A stretch of 33,629 nt of DNA from an uncultured Clostridia bacterium. Its GTDB lineage: Bacteria; Bacillota; Clostridia; Oscillospirales; Oscillospiraceae. Below the pieces are notes generated by a model that was not told the origin of the DNA, made no database searches, and saw only the letters and a list, made by a program, of their open reading frames with translations. The stretch lies in assembly GCA_947307365.1 (NCBI GenBank), contig CAMZIY010000012.1, forward strand, positions 1 through 33,629. The letters are read 5' to 3'. The translations under genes were made by a program, and so were the position numbers. How positions within the stretch are numbered: position 1 is the first letter of the stretch; the number at the start of each line of letters is the position of its first letter. This document shows, piece by piece, positions 1 through 8,178 of this stretch.

Positions 1-156
1 CTCAGCACCATCCGCAACTGCGACCGGATCTTCTACATCCAGGACGGCGTCATCGCCGAAGAGGGGAACCACGACGCCCTCATGGCCAAGAAGGGGCTGT
101 ACTACGAGCTGTATACCAGCCAGCTGCAGGAGCTGCTGGGCACGGACGGAGAATGA
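1..156 (+). CDS. ABC transporter ATP-binding/permease protein, C-terminal end (partial, truncated by window start)
   Basis: Frame 1 reads LSTIRNCDRIFYIQDGVIAEEGNHDALMAKKGLYYELYTSQLQELLGTDGE*, the typical end of an ABC exporter NBD (D-loop/H-loop distal 'G.I.E.G.H..L'). Confidence 0.85.
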   Translation, partial: LSTIRNCDRIFYIQDGVIAEEGNHDALMAKKGLYYELYTSQLQELLGTDGE

Positions 157-328
157 ATTGCACCCTGCGGGGCATGAATCGGCTTTGCCATGAATTGCCC
201 CGGGGGGCATGAAGGATGATCCAGCGGCTCCGGCAAATGCCGGGGCCGCTGCTTTTCATGATTTACACCCTCCCCTTCCCCATGCTATACTGTTATCAGA
301 GAACAAAAACAGATCGGGAGGTAACGAC

Positions 329-1900
329 ATGCATTTCATCGAACGGGAAGACTATACCGATCCCCAGGTGCGGGCAGCCCGGTATCCCTGGGGCACGCCG
401 CCCCCGAAGATCGACGAGAGTCTCATTCAGGAGACCGTCACGGCGGACGTGGCCATCATCGGCGGCGGCATCGCGGGTCTGGCCACCGGAGCCCGGTGCG
501 TCCAGCTGGGGCAGACGGTCGCCCTCGTCGACAAGTACAAGGGCCTGGTGGCCCACGGGGCCCATATCGCCTCCGTCGGCAGTCATATCCAGCGGGAGAA
601 CGGGGTGTTCATCGACAAAAAGCAGTTCGCCCGGGACTGGATGCGCATCTGCGGCAGCCGGGTGAACGAGGACCTGCTCTGGCTCTATGTGAACAAGAGC
701 GAGGAGGCCTTCGAATGGCTGCTGGAGACCGGGGGTGAGGCCATCGAGGGCCACCTCTTCGGCGGCTACTACAAGGGACCGGACTTTACGGAGTACCCCG
801 GCACCCATTACATCGTGCAGAAGCCGGGCTACCACGTGTACAAGAACAGCAAGACCGCCTTCCTCATGTGCGAGATCATGGAAAAGGTGATCCTGGACGC
901 AAACCAGCGGCTGGACCGGAATACCCGGGCCCTGTACCTGGAGAAGGACGAGGCGGGCCGGGTGGTCTCCTTCATCGCCAGGGACAACGACGGAGTTTAC
1001 CGCCGCTATGTGGGAAAAAAGGCCGTGGTCCTGGCCACGGGCGACATCGCCGGGAACCGGGAGATGCTGAAATACTTCGCCCCCCTGGGTCTCCGGGCCG
1101 CCCATAACGGCTACTTCCCCGAGGGGATCAACACCGGAGACGGCCACCAGATGGCCTACTGGGCCGGGGCGGAATACGAGGCCCACGACTGGGCCATCTC
1201 CCTCCATCTCATCGCCTACTCCATGTTCGCCTTCTTCTTCCTCCACGTGAACCAGCAGGGCAAACGGTACATGAACGAGGACACCTGGGTCCAGGCCAAG
1301 GCCATCCGCACCCTGGAGCAGCCGGGAGGTCAGTGGGCCTTCAGCGTGTTCGACGACCGCTGGCTGGACCAGGTGCGCTTCCTCTCCCCCATCAGCGGCG
1401 GCCAGTTCGTGGAGCCCCTCATGGCGGAGTACGGCCATGGCTGGAGCGACGACAACGGCACCAAGGAATCCATCGACCGGTACGTGGAGAACGGCACCTG
1501 CTGCAAGGCGGACACCCTGGAGGAGCTGGCGGAGCAGATGGGCGTGCCCAAGGATACCTTCCTGGCCACCGTCGCCCGGTACAACGAGATGTATCAGAAG
1601 CAGAACGACGAGGATTACGGCAAGCGCGCCGCCCTCCTCACCCCCATCGACAAGCCCCCCTTCTACGCCCTGAAGTTCGGTCCCTCCCTGCTGGACGTGT
1701 TCGGCGGGGTGAATACGGACGTGAAGCTCCGGGTGCTGGACGCGAAGGACGAGCCCATCCCCGGCCTCCTGGCGGTGGGCATGGTGGCGGGCGGCCTTTA
1801 CGGGGTGGACTACCCCCTGCTGTTCAACGGCAACAGCCACGGCCGCTGCCTCACCTGGGCCCGCCAGGCGGCGGAGACCATCGTGAACGGCGAAGCGTAA
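329..1900 (+). CDS. FAD-dependent oxidoreductase, fumarate reductase/succinate dehydrogenase flavoprotein-like
   Basis: N-terminal Rossmann motif VAIIGGGIAGLATGARC, GINTGDGHQMAYWAGA, C-terminal GGLYGVDYPLLFNGNSHGRCLTWARQAAE. ATG at 329 preceded by gggaggtaacgac; ORF track start at 209 probably too far upstream. Confidence 0.85.
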   Translation: MHFIEREDYTDPQVRAARYPWGTPPPKIDESLIQETVTADVAIIGGGIAGLATGARCVQLGQTVALVDKYKGLVAHGAHIASVGSHIQRENGVFIDKKQFARDWMRICGSRVNEDLLWLYVNKSEEAFEWLLETGGEAIEGHLFGGYYKGPDFTEYPGTHYIVQKPGYHVYKNSKTAFLMCEIMEKVILDANQRLDRNTRALYLEKDEAGRVVSFIARDNDGVYRRYVGKKAVVLATGDIAGNREMLKYFAPLGLRAAHNGYFPEGINTGDGHQMAYWAGAEYEAHDWAISLHLIAYSMFAFFFLHVNQQGKRYMNEDTWVQAKAIRTLEQPGGQWAFSVFDDRWLDQVRFLSPISGGQFVEPLMAEYGHGWSDDNGTKESIDRYVENGTCCKADTLEELAEQMGVPKDTFLATVARYNEMYQKQNDEDYGKRAALLTPIDKPPFYALKFGPSLLDVFGGVNTDVKLRVLDAKDEPIPGLLAVGMVAGGLYGVDYPLLFNGNSHGRCLTWARQAAETIVNGEA

Positions 1901-1918
1901 AAGCAGCCTGACAGGAAC

Positions 1919-1951
1919 GCCCCGAAGCGTCGCCGCTTCGGGGCTTTTTTT
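1919..1951 (+). terminator. Rho-independent terminator
   Basis: gccccgaagcg-tcg-ccgcttcggggc followed by ttttttt. Confidence 0.85.
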
Positions 1952-2031
1952 GGACGTAAACCGGCGGATTCTACCGTCAGTCGGTTGTCTTCTGTGCAGG
2001 GGACGGCTAGACTGAAGCCGAGGTGATCAAA

Positions 2032-3069
2032 ATGGAAAAAGCGGAATTCGGCAATTTCGTAGCCATGAACCGCAGAGAGCTGGGTCTGACCCAGAAAATT
2101 CTGGCAGAACGGCTCCATGTGACGGACAAGGCCGTAAGCAAATGGGAACGGGGACTCAGTTACCCGGATGTGACCCTGCTGGAGCCTCTGGCCGCCGTCT
2201 TCGGCCTGGGCGTTTCAGAGCTGGTATCCTGCCAGCGAAAAGAGGACGAAGCAGCCGGCGAGGAAGCAATACCCCCGGCAGAAGCGCCGCTGGTCCAGGG
2301 GCTGCTTGCGATCTCCTGGGACAGCATCCGAAAGGAACGCACCCGGCGGCGGCGCTGGGTGGCGGTACTGGCCCTGCTGCTCATTGCGGCCCTGGCGGCC
2401 GTGGGCGTGCTGCTGTTCAGGACCGAGGTGCGGGAAAGCGGCAGCCTTTCGGTCCTCCATACGGAGGAACGGGATAACGAACTGCTGCTCTTTCTGGAGC
2501 GGGACGGCCATCTGCTGCGGCTGACCTATGCCGGATCGGAAGCAGAGCGGCAGGCGCTGGCCCAGAAGATCTCCGACAGGTATTCGCTGCAGGCGGAATA
2601 TCGCTGGAACCGCCGGACCTGGACGGGAAAACTGATGAGCTGGCACGCCGATGGCACCACCGTCATCGGCACCGTTATGGACGAGGTGGGTTCTTCCTTC
2701 GTTTATTATAACGGCGACGGAGACCTTTTCGGTTATCCCCGCATCTGTGTGAAAATCCTCAACCGGCAGCCCAATCCCCGGGGATCCGGTTATCTCTCCA
2801 CCTATGTCTTCACCCGGGGCGGCGACGGCGACGACTGGCTGTTCCAGCCCCAGGAGGATCTGCTCACGGCGGCGAACTGCCTGGGCTATGGCGGCTATGG
2901 GGACGGCGGCTACCGGATCGTCGATATGGACGGGGACGGGATCCATGAGCTCCTGACCCGCACTCCCTGGCCGGAGAAGCCCTGCATCCTCTATGAACTG
3001 ACGGAGGCGGGAATCAAGTCCACCTGGCTGGATGAGCTGCCGGAGGAGATGATCGGACCGCAGGGCTGA
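2032..3069 (+). CDS. Membrane-anchored XRE-family transcriptional regulator with extracytoplasmic C-terminal domain
   Basis: N-terminal HTH_3 (MNRRELGLTQKILAERLHVTDKAVSKWERGLSYPDVTLLEPLA), single TM RRWVAVLALLLIAALAAVGVLLF, C-terminal domain with DMDGDGIHELL. ATG 2032 with gaggtgatca upstream. Confidence 0.8.
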   Translation: MEKAEFGNFVAMNRRELGLTQKILAERLHVTDKAVSKWERGLSYPDVTLLEPLAAVFGLGVSELVSCQRKEDEAAGEEAIPPAEAPLVQGLLAISWDSIRKERTRRRRWVAVLALLLIAALAAVGVLLFRTEVRESGSLSVLHTEERDNELLLFLERDGHLLRLTYAGSEAERQALAQKISDRYSLQAEYRWNRRTWTGKLMSWHADGTTVIGTVMDEVGSSFVYYNGDGDLFGYPRICVKILNRQPNPRGSGYLSTYVFTRGGDGDDWLFQPQEDLLTAANCLGYGGYGDGGYRIVDMDGDGIHELLTRTPWPEKPCILYELTEAGIKSTWLDELPEEMIGPQG

Positions 3070-3070
3070 C

Positions 3071-4171
3071 CTACACCTGGAGCAGCACGACGCTGCGGAA
3101 GACCACGATGACGACCGGGAAGGCAAGGGCGGTCAGTACCCACAGGGCCCGGCCCAGAGCAGTCCGCACCGGCTGCTTTGTTTCCTTTTCCAGGAGACGG
3201 AGCCGGAAGCCCGCGCCGCTGCCCGTGAACATGCCGCTGTGCAGGGTCGGGCAGTAGTGCCTGGCGCACTCCTCCGCTACGGAGAGGATGGCTTCCATAT
3301 ACCCCCGGCGCTCCCGCCGGGTGGCGGTCTCCCCCAGGACCTGAGCATCCCGCAGATACTCCAGATCCTGCCGACAGGCCCGCAGGGCGATGCGGATCGG
3401 CGGGGCGAACCAGAAGACGCTGTGGAAGGCCAGCAGGATCAGGTTGCGCAGATTATCCCGCTTCCGGATATGCATCAGCTCATGGGCGACTACGGCCTCC
3501 TTCCCCTCCGGATGCAGTCGGCCCCAAAGCTCCCCCGGGAGCAGGAGAACGGGGTCCCGAAAGCCCATGACGCAGGGGGAGAATATCCCCTTTCCCGTCC
3601 CGGAGGCCGGCAGAAGAAACGCATCGACCGATCCCCGGATCCCCAGCCAGAGGCACTCCTGCCGCAGCAGTTCCCGGATCTCCGGGTCCTCCGTGGGAGA
3701 GAGATGACGGAGAGCCCGCTTCGCTTGCCTGTACCGGTACGCGACCAGGAGCCAGAACAGCAGGAGGCCCAGAAGCCAGACGGCAAAGCAGACCAGAAGG
3801 ATCGTCGTTGCATCCCCTTTTGCCGCCCAGTTCTGGGGTATCGGGCGCAGCCATAACCGGGCCCAGACGCTGCCGTCGGAGATACCGTCTACCAGCCGCC
3901 TATCATAAAAATCCAAATGCAGCAGCCCATGGACCAAGAGCCCCAGGTCATGCCGAAACAGGAAGTAATCAAACCACGTCCGCCCCCGGTTGGGCAGCAG
4001 CAGGATCAGCCCCATCCAGGACAGCAGCATGGTCCAGAGGGCTGCGGTATACCGCGGCCCTGCCCGGACCGTCACGAACCGCCGGACCAAGAGGAGCAGC
4101 GCAACCCCCAGGCTGCCGAACAGGGCGGCATAGGTCAGATGGACCAGCCATTCCGCCAATCGGATCATCAC
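3071..4171 (-). CDS. M56 family metallopeptidase (BlaR1/MecR1-like) without sensor domain
   Basis: Multiple TMs, zinc motif VVAHELMHIRKRDN (HEXXH), adjacent to BlaI-like gene with 4-nt overlap. Confidence 0.85.
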   Translation of the reverse strand: MMIRLAEWLVHLTYAALFGSLGVALLLLVRRFVTVRAGPRYTAALWTMLLSWMGLILLLPNRGRTWFDYFLFRHDLGLLVHGLLHLDFYDRRLVDGISDGSVWARLWLRPIPQNWAAKGDATTILLVCFAVWLLGLLLFWLLVAYRYRQAKRALRHLSPTEDPEIRELLRQECLWLGIRGSVDAFLLPASGTGKGIFSPCVMGFRDPVLLLPGELWGRLHPEGKEAVVAHELMHIRKRDNLRNLILLAFHSVFWFAPPIRIALRACRQDLEYLRDAQVLGETATRRERRGYMEAILSVAEECARHYCPTLHSGMFTGSGAGFRLRLLEKETKQPVRTALGRALWVLTALAFPVVIVVFRSVVLLQV

Positions 4172-4551
4172 GGCGTATCCTCCTCTCCGAAGCTCTCGTC
4201 GATCACCCGCCGCAGCTCCGCCAGGTCTTCCCGGCTCAGGGGCTCCAGCTGCATGAAGGAGGAGACCATGCGCAGGCCGGAGCCCCGGAACACCCGCTTC
4301 TTCAGGTCCTCCAGCAGTTCCCGCTCATAGTGCTCCCTGGGCTGCACCGCCCCATACCGATAGGGCAGCCCGCTCCGGGAAACTGTGACGGCCCCCTTTT
4401 TCTCCAGCCGGGCCAAAAAGGTCTGCACGGTGGTCCCGGCCCAGCGCTTCCCCATCGACTTCAGCTTCTCCCGGATCTCCGCCAGGGTCAGGTCTCCTCC
4501 AGTCCACAGGACGTTCATGACCTCCCATTCCGCATCGCTCAAACTTGCCAT
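4168..4551 (-). CDS. BlaI/MecI/CopY family transcriptional repressor
   Basis: MASLSDAEWEVMNVLWTGGDLTLAEIREKL...WAGTTVQTFLARLEKKGAVTVSRSGLPYRY: canonical BlaI winged helix. Confidence 0.92.
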   Translation of the reverse strand: MASLSDAEWEVMNVLWTGGDLTLAEIREKLKSMGKRWAGTTVQTFLARLEKKGAVTVSRSGLPYRYGAVQPREHYERELLEDLKKRVFRGSGLRMVSSFMQLEPLSREDLAELRRVIDESFGEEDTP

Positions 4552-4577
4552 CGGCTTTTCCTCCTCTCGGCCGTTTA

Positions 4578-4617
4578 CCTACGGTTGTAGGTTACACTAC
4601 ATGTGTAGGTTTGTCAA
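4578..4617 (-). promoter_or_regulatory. BlaI-type promoter/operator region (two CTAC-N4-GTAG boxes embedded in a -35/-10 promoter)
   Basis: CTACGGTTGTAG (4579-4590) and CTACATGTGTAG (4597-4608), centres 18 bp apart; minus-strand TTGACA (4612-4617) 17 bp from TAACCT (4589-4594). Confidence 0.75.
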
Positions 4618-4629
4618 GAGCGAACCTGT

Positions 4630-4679
4630 GGCAGAAAACAAAACATCCCCGGGACGGCCAGAAAACCGTTCCGGGGATG
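4630..4679 (-). terminator. Terminator downstream of the SurA/PrsA-like gene
   Basis: catccccgggacgg-N8-ccgttccggggatg inverted repeat; on the minus strand followed by ttttgttttc. Confidence 0.75.
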
Positions 4680-4699
4680 CGCTTATATGCACGGCTTCG

Positions 4700-6220
4700 T
4701 TACTTGGTGAAGTTGAAGGCGAAAAGCTTCTTTACGGCGTATTCGTCTGTGGCGCTCTCGATCATGCCGGTGTACTGTTCCTCGGCCATGAGGTTCTCGG
4801 CGATCCGCAGATTATACTGCTCTCCGTAACCGACGAAATAGGCGATATAGTAGTTCTTGTTGTCGTAGAAGGTGTAGATATCCCCGGGCTGGCGGGCGGA
4901 CTCATCGAAGAGGTACTCCTCCAGCTCCCGGTTCGCCAGGGTGCCCATGACCACGCCCTCCTGCAGGCCGCCGAGGGTGCTGGTGCCGTTATACTCGTTG
5001 GCCAGCTTGGCGAAGGTATCCTCCGTGGGATCGGCGTTGAACTCCTCCATGATGGCATCCACGGTATCCCGGGCTTCCTTCATGGTCGCGTCCGTCACCC
5101 GGCCCTCATCATCCGTTCCGACGGAGATCACGATGCCCCGGTAATTCACCAGCTTGAAGCGGTTGTCGTTGGACTCCAGGAACATGACCACATCGTAGCC
5201 GCTGCTGCCCTGGATGACGGTGGTCTCACCGAACTGTCTGGCCGTATCCGTCAGCCAGGAACGGTAATTGGTATCGATGTTGGAGGGGGCGGCGTTGCGC
5301 TTGAGGCAGGCGTCGTCGGACTCGTAGTCCGCCTTCTCCGCCTCCGGAGCCAGCCGACGCACCGCGTCCGCAAAGGTGATCTGGTCCACCGCGGAGGCGA
5401 TCTCATCCGCCGTGTTCTTGGCAGCCAGCATGGCGGTCTCGGAATCGATGCCTTCCTCATCATTGGGGGAACCATCCACATGGTACAGCATATAGGTGAT
5501 GAGGTTGTAGCTGCTCTGCACATCGTCGTAATAAGCCTGCTTTTCCTCATCCGTAGCGGCGGCCTTCCAACGCTCCACCAGGTCCTGGCTGTAGTAGGTC
5601 GCCTTGAAAGACTTCTGCAGGAGCTCCCGGATGATCTTCTCCGTCATCCCCTTGCCGTACAGTGCCTGGAGGTAGGACTTATAGTCGCTGTATCCCTGAT
5701 TGACGGCGTCGGTCTTCAGCTGGTTGAGGTTGTCTTCGATCTCCGCGGACTGCTCGGCGCTGAGGGTCCAGCCTTCCTTCTCAGCCATGTCGTTCAGGAT
5801 GGTCATCTGCTGCAGCTGGGTCAGGGCATTGCCCTCGAAATAATCCGCCCATGTCTCAGTCTCGCTGTAATACTGCTTGTTCAGCGGCTTCGACGGATCC
5901 AGCAGCATGGAGGCATATTCCCCATAGGTGTTGGAAATGCTGCTGTAGGTCTGGTAATAATTCGAAAAATACTCATAGTTGAAGTCCGCGGCGGTATACC
6001 TCGAACCTCCGATCTTAAGGGCGGGGACGCCCGTATAGAACAGGGTGGAATTCACCACCACCAGAAGCACCAGCACCACCACGATCACCGCGATCGCCAC
6101 GGTGGTGATGAGCTTTTTGCGCCGGGCGGTCTTCTGGTTGTCCTTCGCCCGGATCTGGCGTTTTTCCTTGCCTTCCGCCCGTTCTTCGAAGCGGATCCTC
6201 TTCTCTCTGGATGCACTCAT
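4700..6220 (-). CDS. SurA N-terminal-like/PrsA-like membrane-anchored foldase (peptidylprolyl isomerase family) protein
   Basis: Basic N-terminus, one TM (LITTVAIAVIVVVLVLLVVVNSTLF), long helical SurA_N-like region, parvulin-like segment 'DTFAKLANEYNGTSTLGGLQEGVVMGTLANRELEEYLFDESARQPGDIYTF'. Start ATG at 6220. Confidence 0.7.
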   Translation of the reverse strand: MSASREKRIRFEERAEGKEKRQIRAKDNQKTARRKKLITTVAIAVIVVVLVLLVVVNSTLFYTGVPALKIGGSRYTAADFNYEYFSNYYQTYSSISNTYGEYASMLLDPSKPLNKQYYSETETWADYFEGNALTQLQQMTILNDMAEKEGWTLSAEQSAEIEDNLNQLKTDAVNQGYSDYKSYLQALYGKGMTEKIIRELLQKSFKATYYSQDLVERWKAAATDEEKQAYYDDVQSSYNLITYMLYHVDGSPNDEEGIDSETAMLAAKNTADEIASAVDQITFADAVRRLAPEAEKADYESDDACLKRNAAPSNIDTNYRSWLTDTARQFGETTVIQGSSGYDVVMFLESNDNRFKLVNYRGIVISVGTDDEGRVTDATMKEARDTVDAIMEEFNADPTEDTFAKLANEYNGTSTLGGLQEGVVMGTLANRELEEYLFDESARQPGDIYTFYDNKNYYIAYFVGYGEQYNLRIAENLMAEEQYTGMIESATDEYAVKKLFAFNFTK

Positions 6221-6267
6221 GTTTTCTTCCGTCCTTGTCTGCAAGATGTATACTGCGGCATTAATAT

Positions 6268-6296
6268 AGTATATGCGTTTTTCCCTCCGATTGCAA
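6268..6296 (-). promoter_or_regulatory. Sigma-A-type promoter for SurA/PrsA-like gene
   Basis: Minus strand TTGCAA (6291-6296), 17-bp spacer, TATACT (6268-6273). Confidence 0.6.
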
Positions 6297-6376
6297 GCAA
6301 AATCTGTTTCTGACGGCACGGGCCGCCCATCCGCAGCCAATGGCTGGATTTAACAGGGTTCGACCATCCCCACCTA

Positions 6377-6405
6377 TTGATATTTCCCGGTCTCTGTGGT
6401 ATATT
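6377..6405 (+). promoter_or_regulatory. Sigma-A-type promoter of the ncRNA
   Basis: TTGATA (6377-6382), 17-bp spacer, TATATT (6400-6405). Confidence 0.7.
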
Positions 6406-6410
6406 AAAGG

Positions 6411-6680
6411 CGTGGCGGGGCTCCGCTTCGCTGCAAGGAATGCCCTGCCGTGTGCGTGATGGGCCTATTTAGAACCCACATCAACTATAAGGGACGCTTT
6501 TCTCCCGCGGTGAATTGCAGGCCTCCCGCCCTCCGGGCGGACGTTGGAAGCAGAGAAGCCCCGGGGCGGCGACCCACCTGCAATTCGTGCAGGTGATAAA
6601 CGGGTCCACACGGCACAGGCGGGGAACCGGGATTAAAGATTGCCGGGTCAGTCTCAGACTGACCCGGCAGTTTTGTTTTT
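6411..6680 (+). ncRNA. Independently transcribed structured ncRNA; best guess raiA-motif-like RNA, alternative 6S-like RNA
   Basis: Own promoter; closing helix 6442-6454/6607-6620 (TGCCGTGTG/CACACGGCA); hairpin TGGG-cctatttagaa-CCCA (6460-6478); GGGA/TCCC hairpin (6491-6506); 10-bp helix GAATTGCAGG (6512-6521)/CCTGCAATTC (6577-6586); intrinsic terminator at 3' end; no convincing ORF inside. Family name is from memory of motif style, not a search. Confidence 0.65.
6641..6680 (+). terminator. Intrinsic terminator of the ncRNA
   Basis: tgccgggtcagtc-tca-gactgacccggca perfect 13-bp stem, then gttttgttttt. Confidence 0.92.
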
Positions 6681-6984
6681 ACGATCATTCCCCCGCGGCG
6701 GCCAGCATGGCGCGGGCCGCTCTCTTCCCGGGTCGGCGCTCTGGTCTTGCCTTTTCTGTCCCCGAAGGTGCGCATCCGGTCCAGCTGCTTTTCGTGTCAT
6801 CTGGTCCATTCGGCTTCGTTCATCTGCTCCGGCCGGATCAGCCGGTCAAAGATTTCCCGGTCTTTCCGCACCGAACATGACCCGGAAGGTCCTGTCCGGC
6901 GGGGCCGGATATCCGTTGTTCCGTCAACAGGACGGGATCCTCGTTCTTCCCGCAGATCCCCGCGTCTTGCTTCCCGCCTGCACA

Positions 6985-7014
6985 AGAAAAGTCCGCCTTT
7001 CGGCGGACTTTTCT
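6985..7014. terminator. Bidirectional terminator
   Basis: AGAAAAGTCCGCC-TTTC-GGCGGACTTTTCT, perfect inverted repeat with A/T flanks, located just beyond the end of the minus-strand importer operon. Confidence 0.85.
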
Positions 7015-7089
7015 GCAAGCTGTTCAGGGGCTTTTCAGGGCTGAGCCGACGGCGTTCCCGCTTGATCAGAGCCAGCCCGGATATTGGGA

Positions 7090-8178
7090 TCAGCCGCGTT
7101 TTCCGGTGGACCTGGCCAGCATTTCCTCCGACTCCTCCGCCGTGAGATCGTAGTCCCACAGGAGCTTATAGGCCCGCCGTGCTTCAGCGGCCATATCGTA
7201 ATCGTAGATCTCCGGGTAGAGCAGATTGCCCAGCCAGCGGATGCCCAGAAGCATATTCAGAGAGGGGGGACTGCTCATCCAATTGTACGGCAGATCGGGG
7301 ATCTCATAATAGAGCCCTTCCTGAACAGCCCGGAGCTTCTGCCATGCGGGATCCTCCGCTGCATCCGCATAAATGCTGTCAGCGGTAAAGAGGATGATAT
7401 CCGGATCAAAGGTGTAGAGCTGCTCCATATTGATGACGTTTCCTCCGCCCTTGCTGGTCACATCCTCCACTACGATGGCGTTCTTTGCTCCCACCAGAGG
7501 AATGACCTGGGCCTGGCTCGAACCCTCCGCATTGGTACCCAGGCCGGAGGCCCCGGAAGTGTACATCACCCGCAGGCGGTCGTCCTCTGCGATCTTGTCC
7601 CGATTCTCCGCTGCCAGACGCAATGTTTCTTCCACATATGCCGCCAGGGTCTCGCAGCGTTCCTTTTTATTGAAGAGAAGCGTTCCCAGCATACGGAAGC
7701 CCTGTGCCATATGCTCCAGGTCCGCCTGGATAAACACCACGGGAACGCCGACCTGCTCCTGCAGGGCGTTCAGATCCTCCTCCATGCCCTTTTTATAGTC
7801 TCCAAGGTCAATGATGATCTGAGGCTTTGCCGCCAGCAGGGCTTCCAGGTTGATGGTGCTCTTGCCTCCGTAGAGCTGCCCGGTGACGGGAAGGCTCGCC
7901 AGCCCCTGGGGCAGATACGCCGCCTGGGCGTCGGAGTTTGCCGAGCCGATGCAGACCAGGTAATCCGGACACACGGAGGCCAGGAACATGGTGGCCACCG
8001 TACCGGAGGGGGCGACCCGGGTCACCTCTGCCGGGACCGTGACCTCACGCCCGGCGTTGTCTGTAATGGTGACCGTCTCTGCGGTCTTCGGCGTCTCTGT
8101 CTTGCCGTTCCCGCTGCAGGCGGCAAGCAGAGAGACCAGCATTGCGGCTGCAAAAAACAGGCTCAGGATGCGCTTCAT
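7090..8178 (-). CDS. FecB/BtuF-type ABC transporter substrate-binding lipoprotein
   Basis: Lipobox LLAACSGN; 'VTITDNAGREVTVPAEVTRVAPSGT...'; adjacent FecCD permease and ATPase. Confidence 0.88.
   Translation of the reverse strand: MKRILSLFFAAAMLVSLLAACSGNGKTETPKTAETVTITDNAGREVTVPAEVTRVAPSGTVATMFLASVCPDYLVCIGSANSDAQAAYLPQGLASLPVTGQLYGGKSTINLEALLAAKPQIIIDLGDYKKGMEEDLNALQEQVGVPVVFIQADLEHMAQGFRMLGTLLFNKKERCETLAAYVEETLRLAAENRDKIAEDDRLRVMYTSGASGLGTNAEGSSQAQVIPLVGAKNAIVVEDVTSKGGGNVINMEQLYTFDPDIILFTADSIYADAAEDPAWQKLRAVQEGLYYEIPDLPYNWMSSPPSLNMLLGIRWLGNLLYPEIYDYDMAAEARRAYKLLWDYDLTAEESEEMLARSTGKRG

Noticed and set aside
296-1840. 514-aa minus-strand ORF opposite the FAD reductase
   Set aside because: Mirror-frame artefact of GC-rich codons; Val/His/Gly/Leu-rich composition, no domain motif, plus strand clearly coding.
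4385-6313. 642-aa plus-strand ORF
   Set aside because: Antisense to BlaI and the SurA/PrsA-like gene; no recognisable protein motifs, typical reverse-frame composition.
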